Source: Pseudomonas bohemica (lineage in GTDB: Bacteria; Pseudomonadota; Gammaproteobacteria; Pseudomonadales; Pseudomonadaceae). From it: a DNA stretch of 64,000 nt. The notes under the pieces are model-generated. The model had not been told where the DNA came from and searched no databases. It saw only the letters and a list, made by a program, of their open reading frames with translations. The stretch spans positions 51,627 through 115,626 of the forward strand of contig NZ_NKHL01000104.1 in the NCBI RefSeq assembly GCF_002934685.1, written 5' to 3'. Positions 45,593 through 54,541 of the stretch are shown one piece after another. A program made the position numbers and the translations under genes. How positions within the stretch are numbered: position 1 is the first letter of the stretch; each line of letters opens with the position of its first letter.

Positions 45593-46930
45593 TCAGAACT
45601 CGTGCTCGGCGTTGTCCGGGTTCAGGTCGGTGATGCCCAGCTTGCCTGCGGCTTGCTCGATGGCGCCGGTCTGTTTGACCAGTGCGGCAATGGCATCGCG
45701 AACGACCTGGTTGCCTGCGGTGTTGCCAGCCGCGATCAGTTGGTCGAAATGTTCACCCTTGTTGGCGTGATCGACGATGACCTGCAATGTGGCCTGGGTG
45801 GCGTCCAGATCGGCGCGCACGGTGCTGTCGGTGGCGGCGTCAGCCTTGGCCACCAGCGAGGACAGGCTCGGGCCGCTGACCTTGCTGCCATCTACGCGGG
45901 TGTATTCGCCCAGGTAGACGTTGCGGATGCCCAGCGCGTTGTAGAAGTGCGAGTTGTGGGTGTTGTCGCTGAAGCAGTCATGTTCGTCCTCGCTGGAGTT
46001 GGCTTCCAGTGCCACCTTCATGCGCTCGCCCGCCAACTCACCCAGCGACAGGCTGCCCATGCCGAACAGCATTTTGCGCAGGCCGCTTTCACCCGACTCG
46101 GCCTCAAGGGTGGCGCGGTAGTTGTCGGCGACGTCCGGTTTCCAGTTGCCGACCATTTCTTCCAGATCGCTCACGAGCAGGTCAGTGACGGCTCTCAGGT
46201 AAGCGCGACGGCGATCATTGTAGCCGCCGGTGGCGCCGGCGCCTTCGAGGTAATCGCTGGCAGGACGCTCGCCGGCGCCTGGGCCGGTGCCGTGCAGGTC
46301 CTGGCCCCAGAGCAGGAATTCGATGGCGTGATAGCCGGTGGCGACGTTGGCTTCGGAGCCGCCCAGTTCGTTCAGGCTGGCCAGCTTCTCAGGGGTGATC
46401 TCGGTGACATCGACCTTGTCTTCGCCGACCTGCACTGAGGTGTTGGCGATGATGTTGGCGGTTGCGCCGGGGTTGCCCAGCGCGTGTTGGTAATCCTTGG
46501 CGACGTAGTCGATCAGGCCCTCGTCCAGGGGCCAGGCGTTCACCTGGCCTTCCCAGTCATCGATGATGGTGTTGCCGAAGCGGAACACTTCGGTCTGCAT
46601 GTAAGGGATTCGCGCTGCTAGCCAGGCGTCGCGGGCGGCTTTCAGCGTCTGGTCGTTGGGAGAAGCGAGGAAGGCGTCGACGGCGGTACTGAGTGTCTTC
46701 GCGGTGGATTCGGCGTCGCTGAACGCGGCGAATACGATGTTGGCATAGTTCGCGACCACGGCCTTGGCAGCAGCATCGCTGATGTGGGCTGGCGTGGCAG
46801 CCAGTGCTGAAACCGGCGCCGGAGCGGGAGTTGGCGCAGCGGCGGTTGGCTTGTCCTTGCCTTGGTCGCAACCAGCCAAAGCGATAGCGATGGCCAGCAG
46901 ACTGGCGGTAGCCAGGGGCGTACGAATCAT
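45593..46930 (-). CDS. icmP: Imelysin peptidase IcmP
   Basis: A 445-residue lipoprotein (LAIAIALAGC, Cys21) with a full imelysin/M75 domain. The conserved HxxE pair is His201/Glu204 in GYHAIEFLLWG. P. aeruginosa IcmP (insulin-cleaving membrane protease) is the named homologue; the family is often iron-regulated. The start MIRTPLATASLL at 46930 gives a proper lipoprotein signal; the frame is open upstream but without a signal. An A/P-rich linker follows the lipid-attached Cys. Confidence 0.93.
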   Translation of the reverse strand: MIRTPLATASLLAIAIALAGCDQGKDKPTAAAPTPAPAPVSALAATPAHISDAAAKAVVANYANIVFAAFSDAESTAKTLSTAVDAFLASPNDQTLKAARDAWLAARIPYMQTEVFRFGNTIIDDWEGQVNAWPLDEGLIDYVAKDYQHALGNPGATANIIANTSVQVGEDKVDVTEITPEKLASLNELGGSEANVATGYHAIEFLLWGQDLHGTGPGAGERPASDYLEGAGATGGYNDRRRAYLRAVTDLLVSDLEEMVGNWKPDVADNYRATLEAESGESGLRKMLFGMGSLSLGELAGERMKVALEANSSEDEHDCFSDNTHNSHFYNALGIRNVYLGEYTRVDGSKVSGPSLSSLVAKADAATDSTVRADLDATQATLQVIVDHANKGEHFDQLIAAGNTAGNQVVRDAIAALVKQTGAIEQAAGKLGITDLNPDNAEHEF

Positions 46931-47238
46931 GACGGGATCCTGCGTCGAAGAAGTGTGTGAACGATGGCGAACGCCAAAAAACCGCGCAATGATGCGAAAG
47001 ATTTGCATTCCGTGTAAAGGCAAAACGCTGTGATCGGGGAGGGGAGGTATTTCAAGGTATTTCAAGCTGTTACAGGGTTTCAAGGCGCAACCGCAAGAGC
47101 GTGCTTGCCTTTGATCTGCCGGGAACCGGCAGCCAGATCTGAACGCAGTGAACCCGTCATGCACAGGGAGGCCGGTTTTATGATCGTTACCAGATCGATC
47201 GCCTGCAGGCGCGCTCCTGCATCAGACCGGGGTAAACG
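46931..47238. other. Upstream region of icmP and 3' end of bifA
   Basis: 308 bases between the icmP start and the bifA stop. It should carry the promoter of the imelysin cluster, but no clear Fur box or sigma-70 site could be picked by eye; a direct repeat GGTATTTCAA occurs twice at 47046-47064. No gene is supported. Confidence 0.45.
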
Positions 47239-49296
47239 CTACAACACCCTAACCTGCGTTCGCTGCGCCTGTTTCAGGTAAGCCAGTAATTCCCGAGCGG
47301 GCAGCGGCTTGCTGTAGAGATAACCCTGACCTTCGTTGCAACCCTCGGAGATGATATACGCCTCCTGCTCGACGGTTTCCACGCCTTCGGCAATGACCTG
47401 CATCCCCAGGCTTTTGCCCAACTGAATGATGGCGCGCACGATGGTCGCGTCGTCATCATCGTCGTCGTCAATCAGATCCTGCACGAAGCTCTTGTCGATC
47501 TTGATCTTGTCCAGCGGCAGACTCTTCAGATAGCTAAGCGAGGAATAGCCGGTCCCGAAGTCATCGATAGCGATCAACGCGCCGGAGCGGCGCAGGCTGA
47601 GCAGATGCTGGGCGGCGGTGCTGATGTCTTCCATCAGGCCGGTCTCGGTGACCTCCAGTTCCAGACTGCGTGGCGGCAGCCGATAGATCTGCAGCAGGTT
47701 GTTCACCACTCGCGGCAGTTCGGAGTGGTGCAGTTGCACGGTTGACAGGTTTACCGCCATGCGCAAATCGGTGAAGCCCTGGTCGTGCCATTCGCGCAAC
47801 TGTTTGCAGGCCTGATCGAGTACCCATTCGCCTATGGCAATGATGGTGCCGTTTTGTTCGGCCAGCGGAATGAATTGATCCGGAGGCACGAAACCATGCT
47901 CGGGGTGGGTCCAGCGAATCAGCGCCTCGACACCTACCACCCGATGGTCGCGATAGTTGATCTGGGGCTGATACACCAAGTGAAACTGATTGCGCACCAA
48001 AGCTTCGCGCAGGTCCTTCTCCAGCTCTCGACGGCGACGTATCTCGCTGTCGACGCTGGCGATATAAAACTGATAGCGGTTGCGCGAGCGAGTCTTGGCC
48101 AGGGTCATGGTCTGTTCAGCTTTTTGCAGCAGCTTTTCGGTGCTGTCGCCGTCTTCCGGAAACAGGGTGATGCCGATGGTGGCTCGCAGGTGAATTTCTT
48201 CCCCGTCCACAGTGAATGGCGCTTCCAGGTCGTCGAGGATGTTCTGCGCCAGCTCCGCGGCTTCATAGGGCTGTTCGATATTGGCCTGAACCAGAGCAAA
48301 CTGATCGCCACCCAGACGTGCCAGCGCGCCTAGACGACCGCTGTGTCCGCGCAAGCGATCGGCGAGCGCGAGCAACAGCTGATCGCCCGCCTGATAGCTG
48401 AATTGTTCGTTGATTCCTTTGAAGTCATCCAGGCCGAAGCACAACACAGCGACCCGGTGCTGCATGCGTCCGGCGTCGACCAGAATCTTGTCCAGTTGCT
48501 GCTGCAATTGCTGGCGATTGGGCAAGCCGGTAAGGAAGTCGTATTGAGCCATGCGCAACAGACTCGATTCGGCTTCGTGGCGCAAGTGGGTATTGCGTTC
48601 GATCGAGGCGAGCAGTTGGTTCGCGGTGTTGACCCACAGACCCAGTTCGTTCTTTTCGTGGCCTTTGAGCAGCGGCAACTGATGTTCGCTGGGGCGGTCG
48701 GGGTTGATGCTGGTCAGGTGCTCGATGATTCGCGACAGCGGCTTGGTCAGCAGCCAGTGATAGACCAGATACAACACCAGGCCCATCGCCAGCGCGCGCA
48801 ACACGCCGGAGATGAAGATGATCATCGAGTTGATCAGGAAGCCTTCGCCGTACGTGGCGGTGTCCAGCGTAATGCGCAGATCCCCGTAATACTCGCTGTA
48901 AGGGCTACGGCCGACCAGTTGCGTAGTGAAACTGCGTTCCTGGCCGAGAATCGGGTCGGTCAGCCAGCGGGTAGGGGACGGCTTGAGGTCGCGGGTTTTT
49001 TCCGCAAGCAGGGTTTCGTTAGGGTGTCCAATGGAGGCCATGCGCACGGCCTTGTCCTGAAACAGACCCTCGATGACCTGCATGCCCATTTCCCGGTCCA
49101 GGCTGTAGACCGCCTGCGTCGAGGGGTCTCGGAACATGCCCAGAATCCGCTCGGCATCGGTGGCGACGGCCTGTCGGGTCTTGTAAGCGTCATAGACAAT
49201 CTGCGCGCAACTGAGCACGACGCCCACGACCAGCGCCGACAATAACACCACACGCAGCAGCTTTACCGACAAGCTGTTTTTGAGTTCCAGCTTCAA
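47239..49296 (-). CDS. bifA: Cyclic-di-GMP phosphodiesterase BifA
   Basis: A 685-residue inner-membrane protein: membrane helix ~12-34, periplasmic region, second helix ~155-180, HAMP, a degenerate GGDEF domain with GGDQF at residues 329-333, and an intact EAL domain starting with EAL at 457-459. The GGDQF variant and position next to sodB are those of BifA, which degrades c-di-GMP and promotes swarming over biofilm. An aspartate run (DDDDDD) near residue 610 lies in an EAL-domain loop. Confidence 0.95.
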   Translation of the reverse strand: MKLELKNSLSVKLLRVVLLSALVVGVVLSCAQIVYDAYKTRQAVATDAERILGMFRDPSTQAVYSLDREMGMQVIEGLFQDKAVRMASIGHPNETLLAEKTRDLKPSPTRWLTDPILGQERSFTTQLVGRSPYSEYYGDLRITLDTATYGEGFLINSMIIFISGVLRALAMGLVLYLVYHWLLTKPLSRIIEHLTSINPDRPSEHQLPLLKGHEKNELGLWVNTANQLLASIERNTHLRHEAESSLLRMAQYDFLTGLPNRQQLQQQLDKILVDAGRMQHRVAVLCFGLDDFKGINEQFSYQAGDQLLLALADRLRGHSGRLGALARLGGDQFALVQANIEQPYEAAELAQNILDDLEAPFTVDGEEIHLRATIGITLFPEDGDSTEKLLQKAEQTMTLAKTRSRNRYQFYIASVDSEIRRRRELEKDLREALVRNQFHLVYQPQINYRDHRVVGVEALIRWTHPEHGFVPPDQFIPLAEQNGTIIAIGEWVLDQACKQLREWHDQGFTDLRMAVNLSTVQLHHSELPRVVNNLLQIYRLPPRSLELEVTETGLMEDISTAAQHLLSLRRSGALIAIDDFGTGYSSLSYLKSLPLDKIKIDKSFVQDLIDDDDDDDATIVRAIIQLGKSLGMQVIAEGVETVEQEAYIISEGCNEGQGYLYSKPLPARELLAYLKQAQRTQVRVL

Positions 49297-49538
49297 ATGG
49301 GCATTCCTTCATCCATGCTGGCTTGCAAGCATTGGCACTGCAGACCATTGGCGTCAAGGTCGCGAAACACCCTTGACCCGTTCATTCGGATAACGATTCA
49401 CATGCAGGCAAGTCAGGCTATCGATACTGTGTCGGTAAACAGGGGGGTGAACTTGAACGTCGTTTCGTCAATTCACACCGAAACTGATGTTAGTCGGCTA
49501 TCGTTTTCTGACAATACATAAACAGCGAACAGAAGGCG

Positions 49539-49567
49539 AAAAAAAACCCGGCGAGCCGGGCTTTTTT
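49539..49567 (-). terminator. Bidirectional terminator after sodB
   Basis: Stem AGCCCGGC / GCCGGGTT-type hairpin with a T run on the minus strand and A/T runs on both sides, 16 bases after the sodB stop. Confidence 0.87.
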
Positions 49568-49582
49568 CATTTGAGACAGTAA

Positions 49583-50179
49583 TCAGGCGGTGAATGCCTT
49601 GCCTTCGAACTGCTCGGCGACGAACTTCCAGTTCACCAGGTTCCAGAATGCTTCGACGTATTTTGGACGCAGGTTGCGGTAGTCGATGTAGTAAGCGTGT
49701 TCCCACACGTCGCAGGTCAGCAGCGGGGTGTCGCCGCTGGTCAGCGGGTTGCCGGCGCCGATGGTGCTGGCCAGGGCCAGGGAGCCGTCAGCCTTCTTCA
49801 CCAGCCAGCCCCAGCCGGAGCCGAAGGTGCCGATGGAGGTCTTGCTGAACTCTTCCTTGAACTTGTCGAACGAACCGAATGCAGCGTTGATGGCATCAGC
49901 CAGCGCGCCGGTTGGTTGACCGCCAGCATTTGGGGCCAGGCAGTTCCAGTAGAAGGTGTGGTTCCAGACCTGGGCTGCGTTGTTGAAGATACCGCCCGAG
50001 GAAGATTTGACGATTTCTTCCAGTGTCTTGCCTTCGAACTCGGTGCCAGGCACCAGGTTATTCAGGTTCACGACATAGGTGTTGTGGTGCTTGTCGTGGT
50101 GGTATTCCAGTGTTTCCTTGGATATGTGCGGTGCCAGAGCATCGTGTGCGTACGGCAGCGGCGGCAATTCGAAAGCCAT
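49583..50179 (-). CDS. sodB: Iron superoxide dismutase
   Basis: A 198-residue Fe-type superoxide dismutase. The metal ligands are seen in HDKHHNTYV (first His), [10 protein letters not shown] (second His) and [13 protein letters not shown] (Asp and His). Residues [11 protein letters not shown] and the [10 protein letters not shown] segment fit the iron form. The start [10 protein letters not shown] is conserved, behind AGGAGAATT. It is expressed when iron is plentiful in pseudomonads. Confidence 0.98.
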   Translation of the reverse strand: MAFELPPLPYAHDALAPHISKETLEYHHDKHHNTYVVNLNNLVPGTEFEGKTLEEIVKSSSGGIFNNAAQVWNHTFYWNCLAPNAGGQPTGALADAINAAFGSFDKFKEEFSKTSIGTFGSGWGWLVKKADGSLALASTIGAGNPLTSGDTPLLTCDVWEHAYYIDYRNLRPKYVEAFWNLVNWKFVAEQFEGKAFTA

Positions 50180-50440
50180 GGTAATTCTCCTAATCAGGTC
50201 AGTTGCGCTTAGCGCAAGGCCGATCACGGGCGGCCAGACATAACATACGCCGACGAGTTTTTACTCTTTGCGACGCAGGGGCTGGATCATAGCACCGGGC
50301 CCGGCCCATAACCACGCAATAACTGTGTGGGATAGAGGTTCCAGAGCTTTTGCGTGTGGAGTGATGGATATTTTGCAGGCTGAACGGCACCGTAATTGTG
50401 GCCGCTTGACCCTGCATGCCGTCAGGGGGCGAGCGCTAAC

Positions 50441-50533
50441 CTGTGGGAGTGAACTTGCTCACGAAAGTGGGTACCGAGCGCTAAATCTACTGTGCCTGTA
50501 CTGGCACTTTCGTGAGCAAGCTCACTCCTGCAG
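50441..50533. repeat. REP-like palindrome between sodB and argO
   Basis: Arms of 29 bases (50441-50469 and 50505-50533) are near-perfect complements with GTGGGAGTGAACTTGCTCAC as core. They lie in the 392-base gap upstream of sodB; no gene is supported there. Confidence 0.87.
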
Positions 50534-50571
50534 AGATTTTTTTCGCTGCGCGATCCCCTAACCCGAGCGGA

Positions 50572-51174
50572 TTACGCTGTCCTGATCAATTGCACCGCCA
50601 CACTGAACATCATCACCGCCACCATCAAATCCAGCAGACGCCAGGTGGCGGGACGAGCCAGCCAGGGGGCGAGCCAGGCGGCGCAGATGGCGAGGGTCGA
50701 GAACCACAGCAATGACGCACTGGCGGCGCCCGCGACATAAGCGCCCGGCTCGGTCTGCTGGGCGCCGAGCGAGCCGATCAGCAGCACGGTGTCCAGATAC
50801 ACGTGGGGGTTGAGCAGCGTCACCGCCAATGCCGTGAGCAGCACCGCGCGCCGCGAGCGCTGACCATTGGCGTCCCCCTCCTGCAAGCTTTGCGGCGACA
50901 GCGCGCGGTGCAAGGCCTTGGCGCCGTACCACAGCAGAAACACCACACCGCCCCAGCGTGCGACCGCGAGCAAGGTCGGGTTATGCGCCAACACATTGGC
51001 CAACCCGAACACCCCGGCTGCCACCAGCACCACGTCGCAGAGGATGCACAACACGGCAACGGACAAGTGATGTTCGCGACGCAGGCTTTGCGCCAGGACG
51101 TAAGCGTTCTGCGTGCCGATGGCCATGATCAGGCCGAACGCGACCAACAGGCCGTTGAGGTAGCTTTGCCACAT
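50572..51174 (-). CDS. argO: LysE/ArgO-family amino-acid exporter
   Basis: A 200-residue membrane protein with about six helices, of the LysE/ArgO family that exports arginine or lysine. The N-terminal signature FGLIMAIGTQNAYVLAQ is present, and the family's TLLNPHVYLDTV segment is in the middle. Divergent from the ArgP-like regulator, the usual arrangement for this pair, so it is probably induced by ArgP with basic amino acids. Confidence 0.93.
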   Translation of the reverse strand: MWQSYLNGLLVAFGLIMAIGTQNAYVLAQSLRREHHLSVAVLCILCDVVLVAAGVFGLANVLAHNPTLLAVARWGGVVFLLWYGAKALHRALSPQSLQEGDANGQRSRRAVLLTALAVTLLNPHVYLDTVLLIGSLGAQQTEPGAYVAGAASASLLWFSTLAICAAWLAPWLARPATWRLLDLMVAVMMFSVAVQLIRTA

Positions 51175-51285
51175 GATGTCGTGCTCCGAAAAATAACCAT
51201 GACGCGAGTAAATCGATGTGGCGATTGTCGAGGGATTAGGCGTATAAGGAAAACCAATAATCCTGATCGCTCATTAGGAAAAATG

Positions 51286-52185
51286 ATGTTCGATTACAAA
51301 CTGCTTTCCGCGCTGGCTGCCGTGGTCGAACAGGCGGGCTTCGAGCGGGCAGCGCAGGTGCTGGGCCTGTCGCAGTCCGCGGTGTCGCAACGGATCAAAC
51401 TGCTGGAGGCGCGCATCGGCCAGCCGGTGCTGGTGCGCGCAACGCCGCCGATTCCGACGGAAATCGGCCGCCGTTTGCTCAATCATGTGCAGCAGGTGCG
51501 CTTGCTGGAGCGCGATTTGCAAAACGTGGTGCCCGCTCTGGACGAAGGCGGGGCCCCGGAACGCCTGCGTATCGCCCTCAATGCCGACAGCCTGGCGACG
51601 TGGTGGGCGCAAGCGGTGGGTGATTTCTGCACCGAACATCATGTATTGATCGATCTGGTGGTAGAGGATCAGGACGTCGGCCTCAAGCGCATGCGTGCCG
51701 GAGAAGTTGCCGCATGCCTGTGCGGCAGCGAGCGTCCGGTTGCCGGAGCCCGGAGTCTGTTGCTGGGCGCCATGCGCTATCGTGCTCTGGCCAGCCCGGA
51801 GTTCATCGCCCGACATTTCCCGGAAGGTTTCACCCCGCAAGCTTTGGCGCGGGCGCCTGCGCTGGTGTTCGGGCCGGATGATTTCCTGCAGCATCGCTAT
51901 CTGCAATCGCTGGGTATCGAGGGCGGTTTTCAGCATCATTTGTGCCCGTCGTCTGAAGGTTTTATCCGCATGACGGAGGCCGGAATGGGCTGGGGGCTGG
52001 TTCCGGAGTTGCAGGTTCGCGAGCAGTTGGCGAGCGGCACACTGGTGCAATTGTTGAGCGATCGCTGCATCGATGTGCCGCTGTACTGGCATCATTGGCG
52101 CAATGGTGGACAGTTGCTGACGCGGTTGACCGATCATCTGGCGAAAAAAGCCGGGCGATGGCTGGTGCCGCTGGAGGCGGAGTGA
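51286..52185 (+). CDS. argP: LysR-family regulator ArgP
   Basis: A 299-residue LysR-type transcription factor: winged helix-turn-helix at residues ~1-60 (GFERAAQVLGLSQSAVSQRIKLLEARIG), then a two-lobed effector domain. Similar to ArgP/IciA, which controls the exporter argO according to arginine and lysine levels. The gene is divergent from argO with a ~110-base control region. An ATG at 51283 is directly adjacent; 51286 has better ribosome-site spacing (AGGAAAA). Confidence 0.92.
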   Translation: MFDYKLLSALAAVVEQAGFERAAQVLGLSQSAVSQRIKLLEARIGQPVLVRATPPIPTEIGRRLLNHVQQVRLLERDLQNVVPALDEGGAPERLRIALNADSLATWWAQAVGDFCTEHHVLIDLVVEDQDVGLKRMRAGEVAACLCGSERPVAGARSLLLGAMRYRALASPEFIARHFPEGFTPQALARAPALVFGPDDFLQHRYLQSLGIEGGFQHHLCPSSEGFIRMTEAGMGWGLVPELQVREQLASGTLVQLLSDRCIDVPLYWHHWRNGGQLLTRLTDHLAKKAGRWLVPLEAE

Positions 52186-52214
52186 GCGTCAATGCTCGGT
52201 ATTGAATATGAAGG

Positions 52215-52304
52215 CCTGTAGGAGCGCGCTTGCCCGCGGTGGGAGTTTGCCTGTCACCTTATTGATCACAGGCAAACCGCAATCGCGGCCAGCGCGCTCC
52301 TGCA
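52215..52304. repeat. REP-like palindrome after argP
   Basis: Arms based on GTAGGAGCGCGCTTGCCCGC and its complement, plus an inner stem GTTTGCCTGT / ACAGGCAAAC. Same family as the element at 22963-23047. Confidence 0.87.
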
Positions 52305-52369
52305 ACTGATCGTTCGCCGTCATCGAGACGGCGAACGATGCGAAATGTATAGATCAAACGGAGCGGTAA

Positions 52370-53368
52370 ATGAAGATTCTGGTCACCGGCGCAAGCGGCT
52401 TCATCGGCGGACGCTTTGCGCGTTTTGCCCTGGAGCAGGGATTGAGCGTTCGGGTCAACGGCCGCCGCGCGGAGGGCATCGAGCATCTGATGCGACGCGG
52501 CGCCGAATTCATCCAGGGTGATCTGAACGACCCGGAACTGGTACAGGCCTTATGTGACGACGTCGAAGCCGTGGTGCATTGTGCCGGGGCGGTCGGAACC
52601 TGGGGCCGGCGGCAGGACTTCCACCAAGGCAACGTTCAGGTCACTGAAAATGTGGTTGAGGCCTGCCTCAAACAACAGGTTCGCCGCCTGGTCCACCTGT
52701 CATCGTCTTCCATTTATTTCGACGGGCATTCGCACCTGGCCATTCGCGAGGAAAAGGTGCCCAAGCGCTTCCACAATCACTACGCCGCCACCAAATACCT
52801 GGCCGAGCAGAAGGTATTCGGTGCCGAGGAATTTGGCCTGGAGGTGATTGCCCTGCGCCCGCGTTTCGTCACGGGAGCGGGTGACACCAGTATCTTCCCG
52901 CGACTGATGCAAATGCAGCGCAAGAAGCGCCTGTCGATTATCGGCAACGGTCTGAACAAGGTCGATTTCACCAGCATTCAGAATCTCAACGAAGCGCTGC
53001 TCAGCAGTCTGCTGGCCACGGGGTCGGCGTTGGGCAAGGCGTACAACATCAGCAACGGCACACCGGTTCCGATCTGGGATGTGGTCAATTACGTGATGCG
53101 CCAGATGCAGCTGCCGCCGGTCACGCGTTATCGCTCGTTCGGGCTGGGGTACAGCGCGGCGGCGCTCAATGAAGCGGCGTGCATGCTTTGGCCCGGCCGA
53201 CCTGAACCGACGCTGTCGAGAATCGGGATGCAGGTCATGAGCCGAGATTTCACCCTTGATATCAGCCGCGCCCAGTATTATCTGGATTACCAGCCAACGA
53301 TCAGCGTCTGGGCCGCGCTGGACGAGTTCTGCAACTGGTGGAAAACCCAACACGGCGCCGCGCTGTAA
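52370..53368 (+). CDS. NAD(P)-dependent epimerase/dehydratase
   Basis: A 332-residue extended short-chain dehydrogenase. The N-terminal GxxGxxG loop (VTGASGFIGG) and catalytic serine plus YxxxK (HLSSSS..., YAATK) are intact. Relatives include 3-beta-hydroxysteroid dehydrogenase-like and sugar-nucleotide epimerase proteins; the substrate is unknown. Found with the downstream coiled-coil gene, 81 bases apart. Confidence 0.88.
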   Translation: MKILVTGASGFIGGRFARFALEQGLSVRVNGRRAEGIEHLMRRGAEFIQGDLNDPELVQALCDDVEAVVHCAGAVGTWGRRQDFHQGNVQVTENVVEACLKQQVRRLVHLSSSSIYFDGHSHLAIREEKVPKRFHNHYAATKYLAEQKVFGAEEFGLEVIALRPRFVTGAGDTSIFPRLMQMQRKKRLSIIGNGLNKVDFTSIQNLNEALLSSLLATGSALGKAYNISNGTPVPIWDVVNYVMRQMQLPPVTRYRSFGLGYSAAALNEAACMLWPGRPEPTLSRIGMQVMSRDFTLDISRAQYYLDYQPTISVWAALDEFCNWWKTQHGAAL

Positions 53369-53449
53369 AACAGCGAGCCATTCGAATGGTCCTAACGTGC
53401 GGCGGTATATTTCTGCCATCAAGAATCAACGGATTTCAAAGGGAACCGC

Positions 53450-54298
53450 ATGCGCAAAGATCCGTATGACGACGTCGATGACGTCCCGAGCCTCAGCGCC
53501 AGAGATGATGACGATGACTTCATCCCGACCGCCGGTGCCCGCGAGCGCACCACGGTGTATTCGCGCACGACGCCGGTGGTCAAGGTCAAAGCCCCCGGCA
53601 CCGGCGCGTTGTGGGCGTTGATCGCCGCGTTGTTCATCGCGTTCTGTGGCCTGGGCTGGTGGAGTTTTCAGCAGGTTTCGTTGATGGAACAGCAACTGGT
53701 CGCGACACAGGAAAGTTTCGCGCGTATCAGTGAGGAAGCGGCAGGACGGCTGCAGGATATTTCCGGCAAGGTCGTGGCGACCGAGTCTGTGGCCAACAGC
53801 GGCGGTGAGGCGCTGAAAGCGCAGATTAAGGCGTTGCAGGATCAACTGGCCGATCAGACTAAACAGCAGCAGGGCGTGGCCGGTTTGCAGGGTGGCCTGG
53901 ACAAGCGGCTGGAGCAGATTGCCACCCAGGCGACGCAGCAGCAGGCGACGACTCAGCAGTTGCAGGATCAGCTCAAGACTGTGGCGACGGAGTTGGCCGC
54001 GTTGAAAGCTGCGATGCCGGATGGCAAGTCGGAGCAGGAGCGTCTGGATTCGCAGATCAAGGGTTTGACGGCGGATGTGGCAAATCTGAAGAAGAGCAAT
54101 AACAGCCAAGCGATCGAGCGGCTGGAGCAGGACATGATCGTGCTTAAGAGTGAGCAGGATAATCGGCCGGCTACGGCGTCTTCAGCGGCCAGCACGCAGG
54201 AGTTCGATGCGTTTCGCGGGCAGATGACGCGAAGTTTGAATACGCTGCAGAGTCAGATTCAGACGTTGTCGCAGCAGATCAATTCGCGGGGGCAGTAG
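53450..54298 (+). CDS. Membrane-anchored coiled-coil protein
   Basis: A 282-residue protein of unknown function. A highly acidic N-terminus (RKDPYDDVDDVPS, DDDDD) faces the cytoplasm, one membrane helix lies at ~52-72 (ALWALIAALFIAFCGLGWW), and a long glutamine-rich coiled coil fills residues ~75-280. This topology is seen in several scaffolding proteins of the periplasm. Homologues exist at this place in other pseudomonads, annotated only as hypothetical. Confidence 0.85.
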   Translation: MRKDPYDDVDDVPSLSARDDDDDFIPTAGARERTTVYSRTTPVVKVKAPGTGALWALIAALFIAFCGLGWWSFQQVSLMEQQLVATQESFARISEEAAGRLQDISGKVVATESVANSGGEALKAQIKALQDQLADQTKQQQGVAGLQGGLDKRLEQIATQATQQQATTQQLQDQLKTVATELAALKAAMPDGKSEQERLDSQIKGLTADVANLKKSNNSQAIERLEQDMIVLKSEQDNRPATASSAASTQEFDAFRGQMTRSLNTLQSQIQTLSQQINSRGQ

Positions 54299-54333
54299 TT
54301 TCAGGATTGGCTTTAAGACGTTACGTTGAAGCC

Positions 54334-54520
54334 CTTCGGGCCTAATCGCGAGCGAACTCGCCCACATTTGTTGCGACGTGCCATGACCTGATGGACCCAG
54401 TCGTGAGTTTTGGTGCCCGGCAATGGCTCGTCGTGGCGTGCTTTAAAGGCTGACCACCAGGTCCATGAGGATGCGGCACGTTTCAAATGTGGGAGCGACC
54501 TCGCGATTAGGCCGAAGGGC
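54334..54520. repeat. REP-like palindrome pair before xenB end
   Basis: Arms of 37 bases (54334-54370 and 54484-54520), CCTAATCGCGAGCGAACTCG and its near complement, flank a 113-base spacer. The arms have several mismatches and differ from the other families in this window. Confidence 0.83.
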
Positions 54521-54541
54521 GTGAGGGTAGCGTTTTAAGCC

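Noticed and set aside
47046..47064. Direct repeat GGTATTTCAA upstream of icmP as an operator
   Set aside because: Only two short copies ten bases apart and no match to a known regulator; could be chance.
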